Positions 25,031 to 33,226 of a stretch of DNA of 64,000 nucleotides are shown piece after piece. The DNA is taken from the NCBI RefSeq assembly GCF_002101395.1, contig NZ_CP019706.1, forward strand, positions 2,604,001 to 2,668,000, given 5' to 3'. The stretch comes from Pantoea alhagi (GTDB taxonomy: Bacteria > Pseudomonadota > Gammaproteobacteria > Enterobacterales > Enterobacteriaceae). A program made the position numbers and the translations under genes. Below the pieces are notes generated by a model. The model ran no database searches, was not told the origin of the DNA, and saw only the letters and a list, made by a program, of their open reading frames with translations. Positions within the stretch are counted from its first letter, which is position 1. Every line of letters starts with the position of its first letter.

Positions 25031-25176
25031 AATTGCTTTTGTCGTTATTTGTAAATAATGCTGGAAAAATAAAGGATGCTAACGTTAGCAATAATGAAAA
25101 ACAGACAAGCGGCGGCTGAATAACTGTCATGATAAAAGTGGGAAGGCGATCGGGCTGCAAACCTTGCCAGTGCTCA

Positions 25177-25192
25177 AGCCAATCGTTTGCGT
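25177..25192 (+). promoter_or_regulatory. PurR operator of glyA
   Basis: AGCCAATCGTTTGCGT matches the PurR box (reverse complement ACGCAAACGATTGGCT) and resembles the known glyA operator of E. coli. It lies about 110 bases before the glyA ATG, where glyA transcription should start. Confidence 0.75.
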
Positions 25193-25304
25193 AAAAAGCC
25201 GTTCACGAGGCTATGCTTCTACCTGCAAAACGGTTTACACTGTTGGCCTTCGCCCGTCAGGGCCATATAGTGCCGTTAAAAGTTAGCTGAGTCAGGAGAT
25301 GCGG

Positions 25305-26558
25305 ATGTTAAAGCGTGATATGAACATTGCCGATTACGATGCCGAGTTGTGGCAAGCAATGGAGCAAGAAAAGGTTCGTCAGGAAGAGCATATTGAACTG
25401 ATTGCTTCAGAAAACTACACCAGCCCGCGCGTGATGCAGGCGCAAGGTTCACAGCTGACCAATAAATATGCCGAAGGCTATCCGGGCAAACGCTACTACG
25501 GCGGTTGTGAATATGTAGATATCGTTGAGCAACTGGCCATCGATCGCGCCAAGGCGCTGTTCGGCGCAGATTATGCCAACGTCCAGCCGCATTCTGGTTC
25601 ACAGGCAAACTTTGCAGTCTATACCGCGCTGCTGCAGCCGGGCGATACCATTTTAGGTATGAACCTTGCTCACGGCGGTCACCTGACGCACGGCTCTCCG
25701 GTAAACCTCTCTGGCAAACTGTATAACGTTGTACCTTACGGTATCGACGAAACGGGCAAAATCAATTATGACGAGCTGGCTTCGCTGGCACAGCAGCATA
25801 AGCCGAAGATGATCATTGGCGGCTTCTCCGCCTACTCTGGCGTATGCGACTGGGCAAAAATGCGTGAAATCGCCGACAGCGTTGGCGCTTACCTGTTTGT
25901 TGATATGGCACACGTTGCGGGTCTGATTGCCGCAGACGTTTATCCGAACCCGGTTCCGCATGCGCATATCGTTACCACCACCACCCATAAAACGCTGGCG
26001 GGTCCGCGCGGCGGCCTGATTCTGGCGAAGGGCGGCGACGAAGATCTGTATAAAAAGCTTAACTCTGCCGTTTTCCCGGGCGGACAGGGCGGCCCGCTGA
26101 TGCACGTTATCGCGGGTAAAGCGGTGGCGCTGAAAGAAGCGATGGAGCCGGAGTTCCGGGTTTATCAGCAGCAGGTGGCGAAGAACGCCAAGGCGATGGT
26201 CGAAGTCTTCCTGGAACGTGGCTACAACGTGGTTTCCGGCGGCACCTATAACCATCTGTTCCTGCTGGATCTGGTGGATAAAAACCTTACCGGTAAAGAA
26301 GCAGATGCCGCGCTGGGCCGTGCGAACATCACCGTGAACAAAAACAGCGTGCCGAACGATCCCAAAAGCCCGTTTGTCACCTCTGGTATCCGTATCGGTA
26401 CGCCGGCGGTCACCCGTCGCGGCTTTAAAGAAGCTGAAGTTCGCGAGCTGGCTGGCTGGATTGTGGATGTGCTCGATAACATCAACGATGAAGCGACCAT
26501 CGAGCGCGTGAAGCAGAAAGTGCTGGAAGTTTGCGCTCGCTTCCCGGTGTATGCCTGA
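25305..26558 (+). CDS. glyA: Serine hydroxymethyltransferase GlyA
   Basis: PLP enzyme that interconverts serine and glycine while loading tetrahydrofolate with a one-carbon unit. The PLP lysine is in TTTTHKTLAGPRGG. I chose ATG 25305 (MLKRDMNIADYDAEL): it gives 417 residues as in E. coli and lies 6 bases after AGGAG (25294-25298), while the ATG at 25299 directly abuts that ribosome site. It supplies glycine and one-carbon units for the purine pathway that includes purL in this window; both carry PurR sites. Confidence 0.98.
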   Translation: MLKRDMNIADYDAELWQAMEQEKVRQEEHIELIASENYTSPRVMQAQGSQLTNKYAEGYPGKRYYGGCEYVDIVEQLAIDRAKALFGADYANVQPHSGSQANFAVYTALLQPGDTILGMNLAHGGHLTHGSPVNLSGKLYNVVPYGIDETGKINYDELASLAQQHKPKMIIGGFSAYSGVCDWAKMREIADSVGAYLFVDMAHVAGLIAADVYPNPVPHAHIVTTTTHKTLAGPRGGLILAKGGDEDLYKKLNSAVFPGGQGGPLMHVIAGKAVALKEAMEPEFRVYQQQVAKNAKAMVEVFLERGYNVVSGGTYNHLFLLDLVDKNLTGKEADAALGRANITVNKNSVPNDPKSPFVTSGIRIGTPAVTRRGFKEAEVRELAGWIVDVLDNINDEATIERVKQKVLEVCARFPVYA

Positions 26559-26580
26559 TAGTTTTCCTCTCGCTTTAGCT

Positions 26581-26612
26581 AAAAGCCCCGTCCTGTTGGC
26601 CGGGGCTTTTTT
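26581..26612 (+). terminator. Terminator of glyA
   Basis: AAAAGCCCCG (26581-26590) pairs perfectly with CGGGGCTTTT (26601-26610), continuing into more T. Strong intrinsic terminator, possibly active in both directions. Confidence 0.9.
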
Positions 26613-26685
26613 ATCACCGCAGAAACCCTTAATTGCTTATCCTTCCACGATTTGCCAAAGTAAACGCCTTATTGTCGGGGGATAT

Positions 26686-27840
26686 ATGACGGTCCGTTCA
26701 ACATACTGGTTAGCACTCGGTTACTTCACCTACTTTTTTTGTTATGGCATCTATCTGCCTTTTTGGGCCGTATGGTTAAAAGGCAGCGGGCTGGATGCGG
26801 AAAAAATCGGTCTGCTGCTGGGGGCCGGAATGATTGCCCGCTTTGTTGGTAGCCTGCTTATCGCCTCACGAGTGCGCGATCCCTCACAGCTGGTGCTGGC
26901 GCTGCGTCTGCTGGCGCTGTTAACGCTATTGTGCGCCGCCGGGTTCTGGCTGGGACAGCAGTGGCTGTGGCTGCTGCTGGTAATGATCGGCTTCAATCTG
27001 TTTTTCTCGCCGCTGGTGCCGCTCAGCGATGCGCTGGCCGCTACCTGGACGCGCCAAATCGCGCTGCCTTACGGGCCGGTAAGACTGTGGGGATCGCTGG
27101 CGTTTGTCATCAGCTCGGCGCTGACCGGCGTACTGATTACCGCCTGGAACAGCCAGGCGATCCTGGCGCTGTTAAGCGTGGGCATTGTGATGATGCTGGG
27201 CGGGATGCTACTGCGACCGGCAATAATGCCAGTGGGAGAAACTCGCGCCGCACAGAGCGCCGGGTGGACCGAATGGATATCGTTGCTGCAGGAAAACAGC
27301 GTATGGCGTTTTCTGCTCTGCGTGACGCTGATGCAGGGCGCGCACGCCGCCTATTACGGCTTTAGCGCTATCTGGTGGCAGGAGGCGGGCTATTCCGCCA
27401 GCGTGGTTGGCTATTTGTGGTCGCTGGGCGTGGTAGCGGAAATTATCATTTTTGCGCTGAGCAATCGTCTGTTCCGCCGCTGGAGCGCGCGCGATCTGCT
27501 GCTGCTCTCCGGCATCTGCGCTCTGGTGCGCTGGAGCCTGATGGCCACGACCACCCAGCTGCCGTGGTTGATTGTCGCCCAGATCCTGCACTGCGGCAGT
27601 TTTACCGTTTGCCATCTGGCGGCAATGCGTTTTATCGCGGCGCGTCAGGGCGGGGAAGTGATCCGTCTGCAGTCGGTTTATTCGGCGCTGGCGATGGGCG
27701 GCGGCATTGCGGTGATGACCATGGTGTGCGGCGTGCTGTTCCGCCACCTGCACGGCAATATCTTTTGGTTAATGGCATTGCTGGTGCTGCCGGCGCTGTT
27801 TCTGCGTCCGCGTGTACAGGCCTCAGGACTCCAGCAATAG
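26686..27840 (+). CDS. hcaT: Major facilitator transporter HcaT (3-phenylpropionate transporter family)
   Basis: Inner-membrane carrier with about 12 membrane segments, highly similar to E. coli HcaT (LALGYFTYFF, GLLLGAGMIARFVGSLLIA, GYLWSLGVVAEIIIFALSN). HcaT is the putative 3-phenylpropionate importer, but no hca catabolic genes are visible here, so the real substrate is open. I chose ATG 26686 (MTVRSTYWLALG), preceded by GGGGGA, giving 384 residues against 379 in E. coli; the longer frame from 26551 runs through the glyA terminator. The 3' end overlaps convergent csiE by 18 bases. Confidence 0.9.
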   Translation: MTVRSTYWLALGYFTYFFCYGIYLPFWAVWLKGSGLDAEKIGLLLGAGMIARFVGSLLIASRVRDPSQLVLALRLLALLTLLCAAGFWLGQQWLWLLLVMIGFNLFFSPLVPLSDALAATWTRQIALPYGPVRLWGSLAFVISSALTGVLITAWNSQAILALLSVGIVMMLGGMLLRPAIMPVGETRAAQSAGWTEWISLLQENSVWRFLLCVTLMQGAHAAYYGFSAIWWQEAGYSASVVGYLWSLGVVAEIIIFALSNRLFRRWSARDLLLLSGICALVRWSLMATTTQLPWLIVAQILHCGSFTVCHLAAMRFIAARQGGEVIRLQSVYSALAMGGGIAVMTMVCGVLFRHLHGNIFWLMALLVLPALFLRPRVQASGLQQ

Positions 27841-29094
27841 ACGGATCCGCTGCTGCTGGTGAGCGGTTAACGGCAGCTCAGCATGAATGAAGGGCGGCGA
27901 ATAGAGCGGTAGCGGGGCGGCATAAGGCGAGACCACCAGTGTCACGCCTTTCGGCGCTCCGTAACGCTGAAAGTCGCACGTTGATAAATATTTAATATTC
28001 AACGGCAACAGCGTCAGTTCCCGCAGCTGTTGCTCTAACTCCTTTTCCAGCGCAGCCTCATCACCCGTTAACAGCAGCACCTGCTTCTCCTGCAAAGCGT
28101 TCTCCTGCATCAGCCAGGAACCGAAAATAACGGCGATCAGCCCCATCTCTTCTGCGGAAAAGCGGATGCCATAATGATTTTCAAAGGTTTCAACAGCGCT
28201 TTGTGTGGTACGCAGCAGGCGTGGATAGAGGCGAATAACCTCCTCAGAGAGGCTGTTATCAATACCGATCAAAAAATGGCAGCGGTCCAGCGCCTGTGCC
28301 AGATGCGTGTAGAGCTGGCTGCACAGCCCCTGTTCATTGCTGAAGCGCATACCGGAAAGAGACTGAAAGCGCGCCATCAGTCGTTGGGTTTGCTCCATGA
28401 GTTCCAGTTCGCCCTGATGCGATAACCGCCCGGGAGAGGGCGCGTGGATCATACTGAACAGCAATGTATAGAAGTCGATTTCGCTGGCGTCAGGCGCAAA
28501 GCGACAGCGCCGCTGCCAGTGCTGAATCACCTCCTGAGCCGCCAGCCGCTCGGCTTTATTTTCCAGCCAAAGCTGTTGACGGGCTGAAAAATTAGCCTGA
28601 CGCGTATGGCACAGCGAATATTGCATAAACAGCTGAAGAAACAGCCGATCGCGTGGGCTAAAGTTACGCTGCAGGCGACCTGCACAGTGTTCAATCAGGG
28701 CCTGCAGGTTGCGCTCGTTATACAAAAGTTTTTCAATCTGACGCGCCTGCAGATGCTGACGCAGTGCGGGAGTAAAATGACCTTCGATAAACACCGGAGA
28801 AACGCGCAGCGCCCGACGCAGCCAGTGCAGCAGGCAGAGGCGTCTGTCCAGCTCGTCGCCCTGCAGCAAAAATGTGCCGTCCTGCTGCTGTAAGATGGCG
28901 AGGCGGTGATAACGCTGGATCTCTTCATCAACCTCCGCTATATCTTGCCGGGCAAGCGAGGGGTCTACGCAATTGAGTTGGCACAGGCTATCCAGGGTCA
29001 GCAAGGGCTCGGGCAAATAAAGCATCAGCAGGAGATGACAACGACGCTGGGAACTGGAGAAGAGTGGTGCTGTAGTTGTAGCAGAACTCATCAT
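27823..29094 (-). CDS. csiE: Stationary-phase inducible protein CsiE
   Basis: PRD-domain-containing protein of unknown function, induced in stationary phase in E. coli through RpoS and cAMP-CRP. Several long segments match E. coli CsiE (CDQLYTHLAQAL-like region at about residues 255-270, FGSWLMQENALQEKQVLLLTG, QQLRELTLLPLNIK). Length 423 against 426. The start is either of two adjacent ATG codons at 29094 and 29091. It overlaps the hcaT 3' end by 18 bases. I see no clear CRP site in the 121 bases upstream. Confidence 0.92.
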   Translation of the reverse strand: MMSSATTTAPLFSSSQRRCHLLLMLYLPEPLLTLDSLCQLNCVDPSLARQDIAEVDEEIQRYHRLAILQQQDGTFLLQGDELDRRLCLLHWLRRALRVSPVFIEGHFTPALRQHLQARQIEKLLYNERNLQALIEHCAGRLQRNFSPRDRLFLQLFMQYSLCHTRQANFSARQQLWLENKAERLAAQEVIQHWQRRCRFAPDASEIDFYTLLFSMIHAPSPGRLSHQGELELMEQTQRLMARFQSLSGMRFSNEQGLCSQLYTHLAQALDRCHFLIGIDNSLSEEVIRLYPRLLRTTQSAVETFENHYGIRFSAEEMGLIAVIFGSWLMQENALQEKQVLLLTGDEAALEKELEQQLRELTLLPLNIKYLSTCDFQRYGAPKGVTLVVSPYAAPLPLYSPPFIHAELPLTAHQQQRIRLLLES

Positions 29095-29215
29095 GAATTT
29101 TCCGGTCAGTCATACCAAAAATAAGCATAGACAACCGGCGTGACAACAGATGCGCGCCGACATATTTTTATCCAGACGTTAACCTGGCTCACAGAATTGC
29201 CGTACAGGAAGATGA

Positions 29216-29863
29216 ATGACAGCGACCACTCTGACTAAACGCGCCGGTATTGGCTGCCTGGCGCTACTCCTTTCGCCTTTAGCCTGGTCTCATCCGCACA
29301 GTTTTATTGCCATGCAAACCACGCCGGTGGTCAGTAATGATGCGCTGACCGGTTTAAAGATGGTCTGGACAATGGATGAGATCACCTCTGCGGATCTGCT
29401 GTATGATGCCGGCGACGCCGGGCCCGGTTCACCGGTATGGAAAAAACTGGCGGCGGAAGTAATGGCTAACGTACTGGCGCAGCACTATTTCACTGAGTTC
29501 TGGCATCGGGGCAAAGCGGTAAAGTTTGATAATCTGCCGCCGTCTTACTCGCTGGCACGCAACGGGGCGCAGGCGGTGCTGACATTTGTTTTGCCGCTGG
29601 CGCAGGCGCAGCCGTTGAAAGGCCAGACCTATACTTTTAGCTCTTTTGACCCCACCTATTTTGTTGATATGACCTGGAAGAATGCCCAGGCGTTAAGCCT
29701 GCCGGAACCGCTGGCGTCCCGCTGCAAAATGACGCTGCAAACGCCACAGCCGGACGCTGCGTTGAAAAATTTCGCCCTGTCGCTGGATAAAGCCGATGCG
29801 CCGCCGGAAAGCATGGACCTGGGGCGTCAGTTCGCTCAAACGGTAACGCTCACATGTCTTTGA
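29216..29863 (+). CDS. DUF1007 family periplasmic protein
   Basis: A secreted protein with a signal peptide of about 25 residues (LALLLSPLAWS then HPHSF) that leaves an HPH motif at the mature N-terminus, as in the DUF1007 family. These proteins are usually encoded beside NicO-type nickel/cobalt permeases and are thought to be periplasmic partners in metal transport. Here the 3' end overlaps the NicO permease gene by 10 bases, so the pair is translationally coupled. The family typically has cysteines near the C-terminus; here Cys is in RCKM and LTCL. Metal and direction of transport are not shown by the sequence. Confidence 0.87.
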   Translation: MTATTLTKRAGIGCLALLLSPLAWSHPHSFIAMQTTPVVSNDALTGLKMVWTMDEITSADLLYDAGDAGPGSPVWKKLAAEVMANVLAQHYFTEFWHRGKAVKFDNLPPSYSLARNGAQAVLTFVLPLAQAQPLKGQTYTFSSFDPTYFVDMTWKNAQALSLPEPLASRCKMTLQTPQPDAALKNFALSLDKADAPPESMDLGRQFAQTVTLTCL

Positions 29864-30834
29864 TTCTGCAACGCAATAACGCGCGCTGGCGCAGCCTGTG
29901 GCCGCTGTGGGGCGTACTGATGCTGGCGCTGCTGTGCGCGCTGGCCGCCTGGTGGTATTGGCCGCAGCTGCTGTGGCAAAGCGTTATCTGGCAAAAGGGG
30001 CTGCATCAGCAGATGATTGCTCTGTTGCAGCGAACAGCAGCGCATCCGCATCAGGCTGGGCTGGCCCTGCTGGGCTTTAGCCTGCTGTATGGCATTCTCC
30101 GTGCACTGGGTCCGGGACACGGTAAAGTGGTGATCGCCACCTTTCTCGCCACGCATCCTGTGCGCCTGAAAACCAGCCTGCGCCTGACGCTGGCCGCTGC
30201 GCTAGTACAGGGTTTCGTGGCGGTAGCGCTGGTGACGCTGGTGTTGGCTATTCTGCAGGCCTCTTCCCGCCAGCTTCATCTCAGCAGCTACTGGCTGGAG
30301 AAGGGCAGCTATCTGCTGGTGGTCGGGCTTGGCGTCTGGCTGTGCTGGCGCGCACTGCGTCAGCTGCGGCGTAACGGCGCGCTGCGCATTCAGCAACTCC
30401 GTCCGCTTGATCATCAGCACGATGCGCACTGCGGCTGCGGTCACCAGCATCTGCCTGATGATCAGCAGCTGGCCCAGGCAACCAGCTGGAAAACGTCACT
30501 GTTGGTGGTGCTGTCGATGGGGCTGCGCCCCTGTTCCGGTGCGATTATGATGCTGCTGTTTGCCCGGGTGATCGGCGTCTATGCCTGGGGCGTGTTTAGC
30601 GCGCTGGCGATGGCGCTGGGCACAGCGCTGACGGTCTCAATGATGGCGCTTTTGGTACACAGCTCGCGTGCGCTGGCGATCCGGCTGAACCGGCGCGCTG
30701 CGCCTGCGCCCTGGCAGCGCGTGGCGTTACAGAGCCTGGCGCTGGCAGGCGGTTTGCTGTTGATTACTGGCGGCATCGTACTGTGGCTCAGCGCGCAACC
30801 GGCGATTTCAGGCGGTCTGCGCGCACTGCGCTGA
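29854..30834 (+). CDS. NicO-family nickel/cobalt permease
   Basis: Inner-membrane protein with about six membrane segments. Signature motifs of the NicO/RcnA group are present: GPGHGK at residues 86-91 and GLRPCSGA at 223-230. Between them lies a histidine-rich cytoplasmic or periplasmic loop at residues 187-199 (HQHDAHCGCGHQH), likely metal-binding. 326 residues. It is coupled to the DUF1007 gene by a 10-base overlap. RcnA homologues export nickel and cobalt, whereas other NicO proteins import; the sequence alone does not decide. No RcnR-type G-tract operator is visible upstream. Confidence 0.88.
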   Translation: MSLILQRNNARWRSLWPLWGVLMLALLCALAAWWYWPQLLWQSVIWQKGLHQQMIALLQRTAAHPHQAGLALLGFSLLYGILRALGPGHGKVVIATFLATHPVRLKTSLRLTLAAALVQGFVAVALVTLVLAILQASSRQLHLSSYWLEKGSYLLVVGLGVWLCWRALRQLRRNGALRIQQLRPLDHQHDAHCGCGHQHLPDDQQLAQATSWKTSLLVVLSMGLRPCSGAIMMLLFARVIGVYAWGVFSALAMALGTALTVSMMALLVHSSRALAIRLNRRAAPAPWQRVALQSLALAGGLLLITGGIVLWLSAQPAISGGLRALR

Positions 30835-30845
30835 AAAAAGATAAA

Positions 30846-30884
30846 AAAAATGCCGCACCTTCCAGAGAAGCGTGCGGCATTTTT
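30846..30884. terminator. Bidirectional terminator between the NicO gene and suhB
   Basis: AAAAATGCCGCAC (30846-30858) pairs with GTGCGGCATTTTT (30872-30884). A-run on one side and T-run on the other allow it to serve both convergent genes. Confidence 0.9.
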
Positions 30885-30897
30885 CGCCAGCGTGATA

Positions 30898-31701
30898 TTA
30901 ACGCTTCAGCGCATCGCTCAGCTCATCGCGCATGGAAGCCAGCATCGCTTTCACTACGCGTGGATTACCGGCAACGATATTACCAGAGGTCATAAAGCCA
31001 TGATTGCCGGTAAAGTCAGTTACCAGCGCGCCCGCTTCACGAGCAATCAGTTCGCCACCGGCGAAATCCCACGGCTTCAGGCCAATTTCAAAATAACCGT
31101 CAACGCGGCCGGCAGCAACATAGCAGAGATCCAGCGCCGCTGAGCCGGTACGACGGAAGTCCGCGCACTGGGTAAACAGCTTGCCAACCAGTTTCATATA
31201 GGTTGCAGCATGCTGCTTCTGTTTGAACGGGAAGCCGGTTGCCAGAATGGTGCCGTCCAGATCGCGTGCATTACTGCCACGCAGACGATAGCCGTTCAGC
31301 TGAGCGCCCTGGCCACGTACGGCAGAGAAGAGTTCGTTACGCATCGGATCGTAAACCACAGCCACTTCGGTGCGGCCTTTGATGCGCACAGCGATAGAGA
31401 CCGCAAAATGCGGTAAGCGTTTAATAAAGTTGGTGGTGCCATCCAGCGGATCGATAATCCATTGTACATCCTGATCTTCTGCCGTCAGTTCACCACTCTC
31501 TTCACCGATAATAGTGTGCTGCGGATAAGATTTGCGAATCACCTCAATAATCAGGCGCTCGGCGTCGCGGTCAACATTGGTCACGAAATCGTTGCTGCCT
31601 TTCTGGCTAGCTTCAACGGCGTCCGGAGTTTCGTAATTTTTGGCGATTAAATTGCCGGCCTTGCGCGCAGCGCGCACGGCGATGTTGAGCATCGGATGCA
31701 T
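30898..31701 (-). CDS. suhB: Inositol-1-monophosphatase / Nus factor SuhB
   Basis: Magnesium-dependent phosphatase of the inositol monophosphatase family that in E. coli works mainly as a component of the rRNA antitermination complex with NusA and NusG. The metal-binding motifs DPLDGTTNF (about residues 84-92) and WDFAGGELIAREAG (about 217-230) are intact. 267 residues, equal to E. coli and nearly identical over its length. Divergent from trmJ, as in E. coli. Confidence 0.98.
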   Translation of the reverse strand: MHPMLNIAVRAARKAGNLIAKNYETPDAVEASQKGSNDFVTNVDRDAERLIIEVIRKSYPQHTIIGEESGELTAEDQDVQWIIDPLDGTTNFIKRLPHFAVSIAVRIKGRTEVAVVYDPMRNELFSAVRGQGAQLNGYRLRGSNARDLDGTILATGFPFKQKQHAATYMKLVGKLFTQCADFRRTGSAALDLCYVAAGRVDGYFEIGLKPWDFAGGELIAREAGALVTDFTGNHGFMTSGNIVAGNPRVVKAMLASMRDELSDALKR

Positions 31702-31823
31702 CAGTATCTCTCACTGGATGTTAAAGAACGAGGAAAACGGCGCGGAGTATAGCAGGGAGATCGGAAAATGTCCTGCATTTATGTTAGCATCAACAAATTA
31801 TCTCACCGACCTCCTTGAGTTAT

Positions 31824-32552
31824 ATGCTGCAAAATATTCGTATTGTGCTGGTGGAAACCTCTCACACTGGCAATATGGGTTCCGTCGCTCGCGCGATGAA
31901 AACCATGGGGCTGACTAACCTTTATCTGGTTAATCCGCTGGTTAAGCCTGATTCGCAGGCCATCTCGCTCGCCGCAGGGGCCAGCGATGTGATTGGCGAT
32001 GCGGTAATTGTCGAGTCGCTGGATGAAGCGATTGCCGGCTGTAGTCTGGTGGTCGGCACCAGCGCCCGTTCGCGTACGCTGCCCTGGCCGATGCTGGATG
32101 CGCGCGAATGCGGCGTCAAATGTGTAGAAGAGGGCGCGCAGGCGCCGGTTGCCATCGTATTTGGCCGTGAACGCGTCGGCCTGACCAATGATGAACTGCA
32201 AAAATGTCACTATCACGTAGCGATCCCGGCTAACCCTGACTACAGCTCACTGAATCTGGCGATGGCCGTGCAGATCCTGGCGTATGAAGTGCGCATGGCT
32301 TTTCTGCAAAGCGATCGTGTAGAGCAGCCGCAGTATGAAGAGAGCCCCTATCCGCTTGTCGACGATCTGGAGCGCTTTTATCAGCATATGGAGCAGATGA
32401 TGGTTACCAGCGGCTTTATTCGCCCGTCGAATCCGGGGCAGGTAATGAGCAAGCTGCGCCGCCTTTATACGCGTGCCCGCCCGGAGCGTGACGAGCTAAA
32501 TATTCTGCGCGGCATGCTTGCCTCTTTTGAAAAAAAGCGCGGCGAAAATTAA
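31824..32552 (+). CDS. trmJ: tRNA (cytidine/uridine-2'-O-)-methyltransferase TrmJ
   Basis: SPOUT-class enzyme that methylates the ribose at position 32 of several tRNAs. It starts MLQNIRIVLVETSHTGNMGS; the knot-forming motifs VFGRERVGLTNEEL-like (residues 113-126) and YSSLNLAMAVQILAYE are clear. I chose ATG 31824, aligning with E. coli, giving 242 residues; an upstream TTG at 31815 is in frame. Ribosome site is weak. It precedes iscR by 140 bases and is the usual neighbour of the isc operon. Confidence 0.96.
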   Translation: MLQNIRIVLVETSHTGNMGSVARAMKTMGLTNLYLVNPLVKPDSQAISLAAGASDVIGDAVIVESLDEAIAGCSLVVGTSARSRTLPWPMLDARECGVKCVEEGAQAPVAIVFGRERVGLTNDELQKCHYHVAIPANPDYSSLNLAMAVQILAYEVRMAFLQSDRVEQPQYEESPYPLVDDLERFYQHMEQMMVTSGFIRPSNPGQVMSKLRRLYTRARPERDELNILRGMLASFEKKRGEN

Positions 32553-32581
32553 GCATTGCCAGAGTACAAAAGCAGCGGCTA

Positions 32582-32631
32582 ATACTTGAGTGTTTTACCA
32601 GGTTAAATAGTTGACCAAAACACTCGGGAAT
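32582..32631 (+). promoter_or_regulatory. Two adjacent IscR type-1 sites in the isc promoter
   Basis: Site B at 32607-32631 begins ATAGTTGACC and ends CACTCGGGAAT, a close match to the 25-bp type-1 consensus. Site A at 32582-32606 begins ATACTTGAGT and ends ACCAGGTTAA, a weaker match directly next to it. TTGACC inside site B is a likely -35 element. IscR carrying its 2Fe-2S cluster would repress the whole operon here, the known feedback of E. coli. Confidence 0.82.
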
Positions 32632-32692
32632 GTCAGACTTGCGACCATCATATATCACTCCGAAACAGGGTATAACTGAGGGTCGCCAAGCT

Positions 32693-33187
32693 ATGAGACT
32701 GACATCAAAAGGCCGTTACGCCGTTACTGCGATGCTTGACGTTGCACTGCACTCACATGAAGGGCCGGTGCCGCTGGCCGATATTTCAGAGCGACAGGGG
32801 ATCTCTCTCTCTTACCTTGAGCAGCTCTTTTCGCGCCTGCGTAAAAATGGCCTGGTGGCCAGCGTACGCGGACCGGGCGGTGGATATCTGCTGGGCAAAA
32901 GCGCAGCTGAAATCGCCGTTGGCGCAGTGATCACCGCTGTCGATGAGTCGGTTGACGCGACGCGCTGTCAGGGGAAAGAGGGCTGCCAGGGCGGCGAGCG
33001 CTGCCTGACCCACGTCCTGTGGCACGATTTAAGCGAGCGTATCAGCGATTTTCTCAACAACATTACGCTGGCTGAGCTGGTGAATAATAAAGAGATCCTG
33101 GATGTAGCCGATCGTCAGAATAACGAAACGCGCCGTATGGCGAATGGCCGCACGCAGGAGACCATTAATATAAATCTGCGGGCCTGA
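32693..33187 (+). CDS. iscR: Iron-sulfur cluster regulator IscR
   Basis: Rrf2-family transcription factor that represses isc when it carries a 2Fe-2S cluster and acts on type-2 sites without it. The winged helix is at residues 1-65 (ISLSYLEQLFSRLRKNGLV); cluster ligands Cys92, Cys98, Cys104 and His107 are at the same positions as in E. coli. I chose ATG 32693 (MRLTSKGRYAVTAM), giving 164 residues against 162; the longer frame from 32630 lies in the operator region. First gene of iscRSUA-hscBA-fdx-iscX. Confidence 0.97.
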   Translation: MRLTSKGRYAVTAMLDVALHSHEGPVPLADISERQGISLSYLEQLFSRLRKNGLVASVRGPGGGYLLGKSAAEIAVGAVITAVDESVDATRCQGKEGCQGGERCLTHVLWHDLSERISDFLNNITLAELVNNKEILDVADRQNNETRRMANGRTQETININLRA

Positions 33188-33226
33188 TAATTTTTGATTT
33201 GAAGCGATGTACGGAGCTTAAGAGCA

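Larger units (their letters stand above)
24985..25304. other. hmp-glyA divergent regulatory region (320 bp)
   Basis: The region contains the NsrR site (25008-25030) and the PurR site (25177-25192) and no gene. E. coli glyA is also activated by MetR with homocysteine; I could not assign MetR sites with confidence here. Confidence 0.7.

Noticed and set aside
26551..26685. Longer N-terminus for hcaT
   Set aside because: It would translate the end of glyA and the glyA terminator hairpin; the ATG at 26686 aligns with the known protein.
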